Source: Ascochyta rabiei (taxonomy: Eukaryota; Ascomycota; Dothideomycetes; Pleosporales; Didymellaceae). From it: a stretch of DNA of 64,000 bases. This document shows positions 1-8,968 of the stretch, piece after piece. The DNA lies in assembly GCF_004011695.2 (NCBI RefSeq), contig NC_082419.1, forward strand, positions 558,001 to 622,000. The letters are read 5' to 3'. A program made the translations under genes and the position numbers. Position 1 is the stretch's first letter; each line of letters begins with the position of its first letter. The notes under the pieces were generated by a model, which made no database searches, was not told the DNA's origin, and worked only from the letters and a program-made list of their open reading frames with translations.

Positions 1-1470
1 AAACCCACCAGCTCGCGCGCTACCATTCTCCAACGCGGACTGTGGCAACCCATGCGTGTCCTTGCCCGAGGCAGTTGGGTTCTCGGTAGATCCGGCCATC
101 TTTGCGCGAAATCGGTCTTCATCACGCTCAGCGCAGACACGAACAATGTCTAGCATATCGGTCAGGTCTGCCTCGGCAAGCAGTGCATCCGTCATGGCTT
201 CTTGCGCCAGTATAGAGTCGATGAGGTCGATGACGAACTCCTCCTGTGTGGCGTGCGGCTCTTTGATGGAAGCTTTGAGGGCGGAGAAGATGAGCGACAT
301 GGGAACCTTGGGCAGCTCGCTCTGTCCATCTTTCAGTACCAGCAGCTGCAGGACCTGCATGGTACCCCTGTATAGGCTGCTCTGTCGGTTCTTGATCGAT
401 GGGCCGTCTCTGAGCGTGTGCAACAGCGACATGATGGCTGCCTGGCCCACGTGCGACTTGAACAGGTTGCTCAACGTGTTCCAAGTCTGGTCCCGGAGTC
501 CAGCCATCTGGCGGTGAATGGCGCAGAGAACCTCGAGACTCGGCTTGAGGGCGTTGATTGGGACGTGGACGTAGGTGATGATGGTGTCGAAGAGCTTGAT
601 GCAGTTCTCCATGTCGCCTTGTTGGGTGGTGTTCTGGCAGATGTACATGGCGCGTTCGAGGATTTGCTCGAGATTGTTGTCGGTGAGGATCCTAGCGTTG
701 AACTTGCAGACATCGGTGGCGTACTGAAAGATGCGGCCGAGATTGTCGGTCTCTGGCAAGGGGTGGTCGACGCTGCGCTTGCTGCTTGCTTTCCGGTTCG
801 AGCTGAAGGCGTCGCGGCTGGCTCTGAAGCAGGCATCCAGGGCGTTCAGCACAAAGGGCACAATGGCGGACTCGCAGGCAGCAATGTTCTTGCCGCCGCT
901 TGTGAGGGTGGAGATGATGTCGAGGCGCCATTGGAAGCATCGTGTGGTGCGGGTGTAGGCGGCAGCGTCGAAGATGAGGGTGCGCTCGACGGGGGTCAGC
1001 TTGGGGTCGAGGGAGATGCTTCTGAGGAGCTTGAAGCCTGGCTCGGCGACGTGGTCGGGCTGGCTGGGCAGGATCAGGTCGCTCGCCACGGACCACAGGG
1101 CGAGCACGTTCTGCAGGGGGTATTCCTCCAGGATGGCGCATATGCTGTCGACGGCATCTGCTCTCTCGGCGAAGGGACGGGTCTTGTCCAGCTGCGCGAG
1201 CAGGCGTGGCAGCTCGGGCGGGCCTCCGGTGACGTGGGGCCTGGCGGACTCGGCGGCGACGTGGGTGATGCGCTGCAGGCTATCGGGGCCGCTCGCCAGG
1301 GAGGAGGGAGGCAGGGAGCCGACAGACAGCGCACGCACGGGGTTCACGGGCGGCGGCGGCGGAGGGGAGGGGTCGGCGCGCGGGCGGGTGCCGGTGAGCC
1401 TGCGGAAGGCATTGAGGATGTCGTAGGACGAGGCACGGCGGTCGTGGTCGGGGTCGGCGGGGGGAGGCAT
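1..1470 (-). CDS. TSC2: Tuberin (Tsc2)-like protein, N-terminal part (runs off left edge)
   Basis: Reading the minus strand from the ATG at 1470 gives 490 codons with no stop and no need for an intron up to the window edge, so the gene continues to the left. The N-terminus is low-complexity and Pro-rich (MPPPADPDHDRRASSYDIL, then a run of prolines). From about residue 90 it becomes helical-repeat sequence, with segments such as EEYPLQNVLALWSVASDLI, SLEVLCAIHRQMAGLRDQTW and LSNLFKSHVGQAAIMSLL. This order resembles the N-terminal tuberin domain (DUF3384) of fungal Tsc2. Tuberin with hamartin is the GTPase-activating complex for Rheb upstream of TORC1. The diagnostic C-terminal Rap/Ran-GAP domain would lie outside the window, so the call rests on the N-terminal region alone; another HEAT-repeat protein is the main alternative. 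It is transcribed divergently from CSE1. Confidence 0.68.
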   Translation of the reverse strand, partial: MPPPADPDHDRRASSYDILNAFRRLTGTRPRADPSPPPPPPVNPVRALSVGSLPPSSLASGPDSLQRITHVAAESARPHVTGGPPELPRLLAQLDKTRPFAERADAVDSICAILEEYPLQNVLALWSVASDLILPSQPDHVAEPGFKLLRSISLDPKLTPVERTLIFDAAAYTRTTRCFQWRLDIISTLTSGGKNIAACESAIVPFVLNALDACFRASRDAFSSNRKASSKRSVDHPLPETDNLGRIFQYATDVCKFNARILTDNNLEQILERAMYICQNTTQQGDMENCIKLFDTIITYVHVPINALKPSLEVLCAIHRQMAGLRDQTWNTLSNLFKSHVGQAAIMSLLHTLRDGPSIKNRQSSLYRGTMQVLQLLVLKDGQSELPKVPMSLIFSALKASIKEPHATQEEFVIDLIDSILAQEAMTDALLAEADLTDMLDIVRVCAERDEDRFRAKMAGSTENPTASGKDTHGLPQSALENGSARAGGF

Positions 1471-1499
1471 CGGGCGCTGGGGAGGACGCAGACGGCGAG

Positions 1500-1566
1500 G
1501 GCTACGCTACGCTACGGCGCGGCTACGGCTACGGCACGGCTACGGCTACGGCACGGCTACGGCTAC
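1500..1566. repeat. GGCTAC-type short tandem repeat
   Basis: GCTACG and GGCTACGGCTACGGCAC units repeat in tandem just upstream of the Tsc2 start codon, within its presumed 5' leader. Units are six bases or multiples of six, and one interruption (GGCGCGG) is visible. Confidence 0.85.
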
Positions 1567-1676
1567 GCGGACGGCTGCAGCAGCGCGGGCAGGGGCGGTG
1601 GTGGGCGGGGTTCGCGGGTTCGCAGCAGGGGCGCAGACGCTTGGTGTCGGTCATGGCCCATGGACGAGCGTGCTGT

Positions 1677-1732
1677 GCGTGTGCGGGCGTGCGGGCGTGC
1701 GGGCGTGCGGGCGTGCGGGCGTGCGAGTGTGC
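1677..1732. repeat. GTGCGGGC 8-bp tandem repeat
   Basis: About six consecutive copies of an 8-bp GTGCGGGC unit lie in the divergent Tsc2/CSE1 promoter; the last copy is degenerate (GTGCGAGT). Confidence 0.85.
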
Positions 1733-1818
1733 GATGCCAGACGCCGTCTAGGGGCGCAGGGCAGACATGGGCGGCGGAGGAGGCGGCGGCGGCGGGCGCT
1801 GAGGCTGGGGCTGCGCAG

Positions 1819-1998
1819 CGGTGCAGAGGGGCAGAGGGGCAGAGGGGCAGCCGTACAAAGGGGCAGCTGTACAAAGGGGCAGCAGTGTAAAGGGGCAGCA
1901 GTGCAAAGGGGCAGCAGTGCAAAGGGGCAGCAGTGCAAAGGGGCGGAGGTGCAGCGGTGCAGAGCTGCAAAGCTGCAAAGCTGCAAAGCTGCAAAGCA
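1819..1998. repeat. 16-bp minisatellite followed by an 8-bp repeat
   Basis: A 16-bp unit AAAGGGGCAGCAGTGC repeats about six times with variants (GTACAAAGGGGCAGCT, GTGTAAAG). It is preceded by AGGGGCAG units and followed by four copies of AGCTGCAA. The whole block is non-coding by context: it sits between the divergent Tsc2 and CSE1 starts. Long open frames across it in several phases are by-products of the repeat. Confidence 0.85.
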
Positions 1999-2211
1999 AA
2001 GCTGCACTACCAGGCGATGGTGTTAGAGCCAAAAATCTGGGGTACGCTGGGACCGTGCGCTCTACGTGCGAAGTGGGGCGCGCCGCCTCACAACCGCCCA
2101 AACATTTCACATTCCAGCGGGAGCTTTTTGCACCTGCACGCTCCGGCATCGTCCTCTCCCCTGCACCGGCCCCCCTCTGCACCGGCCCTCCGCTGCTGTC
2201 CCGTCGTCGCC

Positions 2212-5200
2212 ATGGCCGCCGACATCCCAACCCTCTCCAGGCTGCTCGAGGCCAGCCTGGACCCGCGCCAGAACAAGCAGGGTGCGTAGCTCGTCCCCTC
2301 TGTTGTCTGTTTACGCCGTGTCCCGCAGTGCCCCCCTTCCCCCCCGCTGCATGCACACCCCCGTTCTTCCTTCACACCCCCCACTGACCCCCTCCAGCCG
2401 AGCAGGCCATCACCCACGAGCAGGCCAAGCCCAACTTCTCCCTCTCCCTCCTCCACATCGTCGCCACCGACTCGGCCCCCGCCACAATACGCCTCGCCAG
2501 CGCCCTCTACTTCAAGAACTTCATCAAGCGCAACTGGGTCGACGAGGATGGCAACTACAAGCTGCCCCAGGACGAGGTCGCGGCCATCAAGCGCGAGCTG
2601 CTCGGCCTGATGGTCTCGGTCCCCCCCAGCCTGCAGGCCCAGCTCGGCGAGGCCATCAGCGCCATCGCCGACAGCGACTTCTGGGAGCGCTGGGACACGC
2701 TCGTCGACGACCTCATCTCGCGCCTCACCCCCGACAACTCGACCGTCAACAACGGCGTCCTGCGCGTCGCACACTCCATCTTCAAGCGCTGGCGCCCGCT
2801 CTTCCGCTCAGACGACCTCTTCACCGAGATCAACCACGTCCTGTCCAAGTTCAGCACCCCCTTCCTCACCCTGCTCCAGAACACCGACACCCTCATCGCA
2901 CACGCCCACGCCGACCCCGCCGCCCTCAAGAGCGCCTTCACCACCCTCGACCTCATCATGAAGCTCTTCTACGACCTGTCGTGCCAGGACCTGCCCCCCG
3001 TCTTCGAGGACAACGTCGCCGCCATCTCCTCGGTCCTCCACAAGTACCTGACCTACGACAACCCTTCGCTGCACACCTCCGAAGACGACGAGTCCGGGCC
3101 GCAAGAATACGTCCGGGCCGGCATCTTCGAGGCCCTGATGCTCTACATCCAAAAGTACGAGGATGCCTTCGGCGCCCACCTGGCTCAGTTCATCGAGACC
3201 ACCTGGAACTTTCTCATGACCGTCGGGCTCGAGACAAAGTACGACATCCTGGTCAGCAAGGCGCTGCAGTTCCTGACCGCTGTCGCCTCCACACAGCACG
3301 CCGAGAACTTCAACAGCCAGACCGTCCTCGTCCAGGTCATCGAGAAGGTCATTCTGCCAAACCTGACCCTGCGCGAGTCGGACGTGGAATTGTTCGAGGA
3401 CGAGCCGATTGAGTTCATCCGGAGAGATCTGGAGGGCTCCGACAATGACACCCGCCGACGAGCTGCCACCAACTTCCTCCGTCAACTCATGTCCAAGTTC
3501 GAAGGCCTCGTCACGAGCACCTCCCAGACCTACGTGGACGCCTACCTCCAGAACTATGCCCAGGACCCTGCCAACAACTGGAAATCAAAGGACACGGCCG
3601 TGTACCTCTTCACGGCCATCGCAGCCAAGGGCACCGCGACGGCCGCCCAGGGTATCCTCAGCGTGAACGAGAACGTCGACGTCTTGGACTTCTTCCAGAA
3701 GCACATCGCCTCCGACCTACAAACACCCGACGCAGAGGCCATCCTGAAGGTCGACGCCATCAAGTACCTCTACGTCTTCCGCAGCCAACTCTCCCCAGAT
3801 CTGTGGCGAGCGGCGTTCCCCCTGCTCGTCAACAACCTCGGAAACGACAACTACGTCATTCACACATACGCTGCCATCGCCGTCGAGCGCGTCCTGTTCA
3901 TGACGGACGACAACCGCCAGCCCATCATCCCCAAGGGCGACGTCGTAGCGTCGTCCAGAGACCTCCTGACACATCTGTTCAAGCTCATCACCAAGAACTC
4001 TGCCCCCGAGAAGATCCAGGAGAACGAGTTTCTGATGAAGTGCGTCATGCGTGTGCTCATCTTCATCCGGGACGGTGTGCTGCCCATCTGCGAGAACATC
4101 CTGATGAACTTTGTCGCCATCATCAAGGTCATCAGACACAACCCTAGCAACCCGCGATTCCAGTACTACCTGTTCGAGGGCCTAGGTGCCCTCATTCGCT
4201 TTGCCGCGCCAAGTCACCCTGAGGCCTTTGAGACGAAGCTCTACGAGCCCTTTGCGACGTGTTTGCAGGAAGGCGTCGAGGAGTTCTCGCCGTACATCTT
4301 CCAGCTCTTCTCCGCGCTGCTCGAAGCCAACCCGTCAGGCCAGTTGACCGACTACTACCGAAGCCTGTTCTCCATCATCATCCAGGGTGCCGTCTGGGAA
4401 CAGCGCGGCAACGTGCCTGCACTGGCTCGCCTGCTCAGCGCCATGGTCACCCGTGACGCGCAGCGCATTGTCAACGACAAGCAGATTGAGCCGATCCTCG
4501 GTATCTTCCAAAAGCTCGTCTCTACCAAGGCGCACGAGCTGCATGCCTTTGAGCTCATCGACGCCGTCGTCACCTACGTTCCGGCCGAGGCTCTGCAGCC
4601 TTACTTCGTCACCATCCTCCAGCTGATGCTGCAGAGGTTGTCCAACATGAAGACAGAGAACTTCCAGCAACGCTTCATCGCTTTCTACCACCTGGTCTCT
4701 GCGCGACAAGACAAGGGTCTGGGTGCAGATTTCTACATCAGTGTCACTGACCAGGTCCAGCACGAGTAAGTGATGCTACGGCTATTCTGCAACTGTAGCT
4801 AACCCTGTGCAGCGTCTTCAAGCCCATCTACTTGACAGTCATCCTGCCCGACACCCAGAAACTTGCCAGACCCACGGACCGCAAGACTGCCGTAGTCTCC
4901 TTCACCAAGACGCTTGGAGAATCTCAAGCCTTCGTTGACCGTTACCCCAAGGGCTGGGGCCTGACCACACAGCGACTGCTCGAGCTTCTTATCAACCCAC
5001 CTGTGCCTTCCACCGCCGATGACCTGATCCCAGATGCAGATGTCGACGAGGTTGGCTTTGGCGTTGGCTTCACCCAGCTCAACACATGCAAAAAGGCGCC
5101 GCGCGACCCCTTCCCGGAGATCACCGACGTCAAGCAGTGGGTTGGACAGTACTTAAAGGACGCAAACAGCCGGCACGGTGGAAAGATTGTGAAGCTGGTG

Positions 5201-5254
5201 CAAGAGAGACTGAACCCGGAGCTGCAGCAGGCTCTGTCATTGTATCTGAACTAG
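2212..5254 (+). CDS. CSE1: Exportin-2 / importin-alpha re-exporter Cse1
   Basis: The product is a beta-karyopherin that carries importin-alpha from nucleus to cytoplasm with Ran-GTP. Exons are 2212-2281, 2398-4765 and 4813-5254, encoding 959 residues, close to the roughly 960 of the yeast protein. Both introns are GT-AG (GTGCGT...CAG and GTAAGT...CAG) and keep frame: NKQ joins AEQAITHEQAKPNFSL, and VQH joins DVFKPIYLTVILPD. The importin-beta N-terminal region is in the first 110 residues, including LASALYFKNFIKRNW. The Cse1 core follows with SCQDLPPVFED and PLVNNLGNDNYVIHTYAA. The C-terminal CAS/Cse1 region includes NPRFQYYLFEGLGALIRF and RFIAFYHLVSARQDKG. The start chosen is the first ATG before the conserved N-terminus. 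No anomaly was seen. Confidence 0.95.
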
Positions 5255-5617
5255 GACGATTCGCGTACTGTTGGTGTTGGAAGCGACCGGCGCTGAAGTG
5301 GATAGACGATTGCCAATGATATGATACCAGGGAAATGGTGGAGTTTTGCTAGATGGCATAGCGATTCGCATCAAAATTTACTGCTTCAACACGTGGCTCA
5401 TCCAATCTTACGTGCCGTCAGTTGTCGAGAGAAGCGGCTAGAAATTCGAGACGACATGACGAATCATGTACCTTCCTAATCGGGCAACGCGCATGTCGTC
5501 TCTCGACATCAAGGGCGTGTTCTGCGTGGTGGTATCATCGTGAATGACAAACACTAGTCTTCATTCTGACTCAAACTTGGGATCACCATTGGTAAAAGGG
5601 TTCGAAAACCTCATTGC
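5255..5617. other. Intergenic region CSE1 / AlaX gene
   Basis: This is a 3' flank and promoter interval between two plus-strand genes. I see no conserved coding sequence, repeat or RNA gene in it. Confidence 0.5.
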
Positions 5618-6568
5618 ATGCAGCGCCTACACCGATCCATTTCAACATTCGTCCACCTCCGCAGCACCAGGACTACTTCATCATCAACATTCACCTCCAA
5701 CCCCAGCACACCAAGGTCTTGCAAAACCATGGCCTCTCCAAGTCTCCCGACCACCAGAACAGAAGCCCTGTACCAGAAAGATGGACATTTGTACACGCAC
5801 TCCGCGCCCATATCGTCTGTGCAGCCACTCTCCTCGTTACCACCAGAGACGCAGGGCTTATTCAAACCGCCTCCTGAAGGAGACCCGTACATTCTAACCA
5901 CGCCGCAAACCATCTTCCACGCGCAAGGCGGCGGGCAGCCCAGCGACACAGGGACGATATCGTCCGGCGAGGCGGTGTTCAACGTGCATCAAGTGCGGCG
6001 CGTGGAGCCTGCGATTCTGCACATGGGGACGTTCCACAGCGCCGCGACCTTGTCCACGGAACGCGCAACAGACGAGAAACAGCAAGAGCCCGCGCAGCAA
6101 CACATCGACGTCCCGAGACGGGTGCTCCACAGCCGCCTCCACACGGCCGGCCACATCCTGGGCCTCGCCGCCGCCGCCCTGAAGGAGCAAGGTGTCCTCC
6201 CCGCAACCCTCGTCGATGGGAAAGCCTCGCACTACCCCGGAGCCGCCTTTGTTGAGTTCAGCGGCCTGATCCCCACCGACGCGAAACCCGCACTGCAGGC
6301 CAAAACCGACGAGCTGGTCTCCCTCGACCTGCCCGTGCGGATCCACTTCTGGGACGAAGCCCGGGCGCGCGCCGAGTGCACGGGGGTGCTGGAGAGCTTC
6401 AAGCAAGACGAGGACGGGGTGAGGGTGGTGGAGATTGGCGACGCTGGGAGCTATCCGTGCGGGGGGACGCATGTACGGCGTACGGGGGAGTGCGGGAGGG
6501 TGGTGGTGCGAAACATAAAGAGGCAGAAGGGGGTCACCAAGGTGAGTTACGAGGTGCAGGATGCGTAG
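5618..6568 (+). CDS. Trans-acting alanyl-tRNA editing protein, AlaX type
   Basis: A single-exon gene of 316 codons. The protein resembles the stand-alone editing domain of alanyl-tRNA synthetase, which hydrolyses mischarged Ser- or Gly-tRNA(Ala). Visible motifs are FHAQGGGQPSDTG near residues 100-112, the zinc-site HxxxH in SRLHTAGHIL (His175, His179) and CGGTH (Cys281, His285). Together these give the four metal ligands expected of an active enzyme. Two in-frame starts exist. The ATG at 5618 has poor context and adds 37 residues rich in Arg, Ser and Thr with no acidic residue, resembling a mitochondrial presequence. The ATG at 5729 (ACCATGG context) gives a 279-residue form. Leaky scanning could therefore yield mitochondrial and cytosolic forms (inference). 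The catalytic synthetase body is absent, so this is an editing factor only. Confidence 0.88.
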   Translation: MQRLHRSISTFVHLRSTRTTSSSTFTSNPSTPRSCKTMASPSLPTTRTEALYQKDGHLYTHSAPISSVQPLSSLPPETQGLFKPPPEGDPYILTTPQTIFHAQGGGQPSDTGTISSGEAVFNVHQVRRVEPAILHMGTFHSAATLSTERATDEKQQEPAQQHIDVPRRVLHSRLHTAGHILGLAAAALKEQGVLPATLVDGKASHYPGAAFVEFSGLIPTDAKPALQAKTDELVSLDLPVRIHFWDEARARAECTGVLESFKQDEDGVRVVEIGDAGSYPCGGTHVRRTGECGRVVVRNIKRQKGVTKVSYEVQDA

Positions 6569-6584
6569 GTGTAGGAGGGGTAAC

Positions 6585-6950
6585 TATATTCTCAGTAAGT
6601 CTGCTTAGAGTATTCTAGATCTGCAAAAGGGGTAGTGGGGTAGAGGTAGTTGTAAGGATAGAGCTGTCAGTTAACAGGTGTGGTTGCTAGTTAGAATAGA
6701 AGAAGAGGTTTTATTATATTTAATAAATAGTAGATAGTGTAATATAGTGTAGTAGATTATATAGAGTTAAGAAGGTAAGTGTATTCCGCAGTGAGTCTGC
6801 TTAGAGTGTTCTAGATTGGTAGAGTAGGCAGTAGGGTGAAAGTAGTTATGAGAATAGAGCTGTCAGTTAGTAGGTGTGGTTACCAATTAGAATAGGAGAA
6901 GAGGTATTATTGTGTTTAATGAACAGTGGATGGTGCAGTGAACGCTAGAT
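6585..6950. repeat. Direct tandem duplication (~195 bp unit), diverged mainly by transitions
   Basis: Copy 1 (about 6585-6757) and copy 2 (about 6780-6950) align with an offset of 195-196 bp. Both contain GTCTGCTTAGAG, TTCTAGAT, ATAGAGCTGTCAGTTA, GGTGTGGTT and TTAGAATAG. Differences are mostly A/G or C/T; for example TTAATAAATAGTAGATAG in copy 1 matches TTAATGAACAGTGGATGG in copy 2. The block begins 17 bp after the AlaX stop codon and is clearly more AT-rich than the flanking genes. It lies between convergent genes. Confidence 0.8.
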
Positions 6951-7043
6951 GAATGCAGTGCAGTCCGCGTGCAACTTGCTTGCCAGGGAGATACGTCGTG
7001 GCGGCTAAGAAGAGGACAAAAAGGACAGAGTGCGCGGCTCGTC

Positions 7044-7872
7044 TTAGCAGCAGCCTCCCCAGCCTTGTTGTTTGCCTTTCTTCGCGGCGTCGTTCATACC
7101 CAGGCTGATGCCAGCACGGTTGCCGCCTCCCGCCCCCGGACCTTTCACGCCACTTCTCCGGTCGTTGAGGTCGTATCGCCCGGCCTCGATGTTCTGGTAG
7201 ATCCTCTCTGCGACTTCCAAGAAAGCTCTCTCCACGCCCTCTCCGCTCTTAGCTGACGTCTCCACGTACTGCATGACGCCGTTTGCCTTGGCCCACTCCT
7301 CGGCCTCCTCTCGCGTGACTTGTCTCTTGTTGTCCGCCTCTGACTCTGACACCGTCGACGAGGCTGCCAAATCACTCTTGTTTCCCACTAGGACCACGAC
7401 GATTCCCTCTTCGGCGATCTGTCGCAGGTCGTGCAGCCAGCTCGTCGCACTGAGGAAGGTGTTTTTGCGCGAGATATCGAAGACGAGGAGAGCACCGGAT
7501 GCGCCTCGGAAGTAGCTCCTCGTTATACTCTTGTAGGTCTCCTGGCCGGCTGTGTCCCAGAGCGAAAGCTTCATGTGCTTCTGCGCCGGGTCCTTTTTCG
7601 ACGGCGAGGGTGGAGGCTCTGTTTTCGAGGGGTTGTTGATGCTCAGTGAATGCGAGGCGGGTGGTCCTACGGGCACGATGCGCGATCCAAACTCGACACC
7701 GATCGTGACATCGTGGTGGGGTGAGAAGCGGCCTTCACAGAGGCGGACTGTGAGCTGTGGGAGTCAGTACGGGAGGATGCAGCTGAGCGTGGTGGCTACG
7801 CACACTGGACTTGCCGCAGCCCGAGTCGCCCAGCGACACAATCTTTGCAATGTAGTCCCACGGCTGAGCCAT
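7044..7872 (-). CDS. Rab4-like small GTPase
   Basis: This is a Rab-family GTPase for endosomal or recycling membrane traffic. Exons on the minus strand are 7872-7804 and 7754-7044, with a 49-bp intron (GTGCGT...CAG) at phase 0, giving 259 residues. Motifs are the P-loop GDSGCGKSSLT (split by the intron), the switch I/effector region HHDVTIGVEFGSRI, the switch II WDTAGQETYKSITRSYFRGA, the guanine-specificity NKSD and ETSAKSG, and a C-terminal GGCC for double geranylgeranylation. A Pro/Ser-rich insertion of about 30 residues lies between the effector loop and WDTAGQ. I recall a similar insertion in the Rab4/Ypt4 group of filamentous fungi. An in-frame ATG at 7995 would add 41 residues; I prefer 7872 because MAQPWDYIAKIV is the usual Rab start. 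Confidence 0.88.
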
Positions 7873-8968
7873 TTGCAGGGGCGGGTTCCGCAGAACGGGG
7901 CGTGGAGTCTGGGGAGACTTCAGGCGCAGGCTCGTGCTGTTGCGCCGAGGAATCGGGACACTTCCTGGGCCTGCGAGTGTGGGCGCTTGTCGCAAACGTA
8001 GAAGGCGCAGTGATGCGATCCAAAGCAGCTCAAAGTGTGCTATGTGTGGTGGGAGTCGGCGGTCGAGAGGGTGTCGATTGCAGGGTCAAGAGGCGTGGCC
8101 TGCGATGCGATCATAGCTCCTGCCGTGCTTGCTCCACAGGGGCCTGGAGAGGTCCGTCTGGGAGGTCCGTCTGGCGCAGGCAAACGAACGGGCATGTAGC
8201 ACACAACCTCGACTTCAGACAGATGATGCAGGCCACACAACAGGGAGCGAGACTGCTGTTCCAACCGCTGGTCCGCCTGTTGGACTGGACGGGAACGTGT
8301 CCCACACCACGCCTTGCCTCTGCTCGGAGGTGCCCGCCAATAAGTTCAGGACCACCAACAGGCGTTGTAGATGGTCAAGACATGGAATTACGCAAGCACG
8401 CAAGCACGCAAGCAACTCCCCTCGTTGGCCTCATCGCCACGAGTCCTGAAAAGGAAGAATGCTGGCCCTGTCTCGTGACGACGATGCAGGACAGACTCCG
8501 GCAGAGCGTGACGTTGAAGACAACCGGTGATGCATAATCGATAGCAGTAGCGCGTGGCTAGGCCCGGGAGTCAATGGCGTAGGTGCAGCTGCTGAACGCA
8601 GGCGGTACCAGACCCCACAGCTCCAATCCCCATGTCGTGCGCCTCTGCTTGCCTCTCTACCTGAAGACTGAAGTACCGTGTTTCCCAGCTCCCTGTTTCC
8701 TATTCTTCCCCAGCAGCCACACGCGCCACAGCTTGCAAACAGCCGCATGTCTCTCTGCTGCGTCATCCGCTTGCTGCCTTGTTGTCCGGCTCCCGCGCTG
8801 CCTCACTGTCCGGCTACCGCGCTACCGCCTCACCGACAAGACCCAAGCTCGACCCCAAGGCTGCACCCGCGTTCGAGGCGCCAGGCAGGCCGCGAGAAGC
8901 GTGAGAAGCGTGAGAAGCGTGCGACGCTGCACAGGCACCAAATCACTCGCTGAACCACCTCGCCCGCC
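7873..8968. promoter_or_regulatory. Divergent promoter region Rab4 / Ctl-like gene
   Basis: This 1.1-kb interval separates divergent start codons. It contains small tandem repeats: three 8-bp GCAAGCAC-type units near 8393-8413 and three GTGAGAAGC 9-mers near 8897-8925. No open frame in it looks like a gene. Confidence 0.5.

Larger units (their letters stand above)
1471..2211. promoter_or_regulatory. Divergent promoter region Tsc2 / CSE1
   Basis: This 741-bp interval separates two divergently oriented start codons and must hold both promoters. About 300 bp of it is tandem repeat. The part nearest CSE1 (about 2100-2211) is pyrimidine-rich, as is common upstream of fungal housekeeping genes. 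No clear TATA box was seen. Confidence 0.6.

Noticed and set aside
418..1890. 490-codon plus-strand frame over the Tsc2 region and the repeats
   Set aside because: Antisense to the conserved tuberin-like sequence, and its end is translated minisatellite.
2066..3412. 448-codon plus-strand frame in another phase of CSE1
   Set aside because: Pro/Arg/His-rich shadow of the conserved Cse1 frame.
6585..6950. Solo LTR or MITE
   Set aside because: No terminal inverted repeats, TG...CA ends or target-site duplication could be identified; kept as a tandem duplication only.
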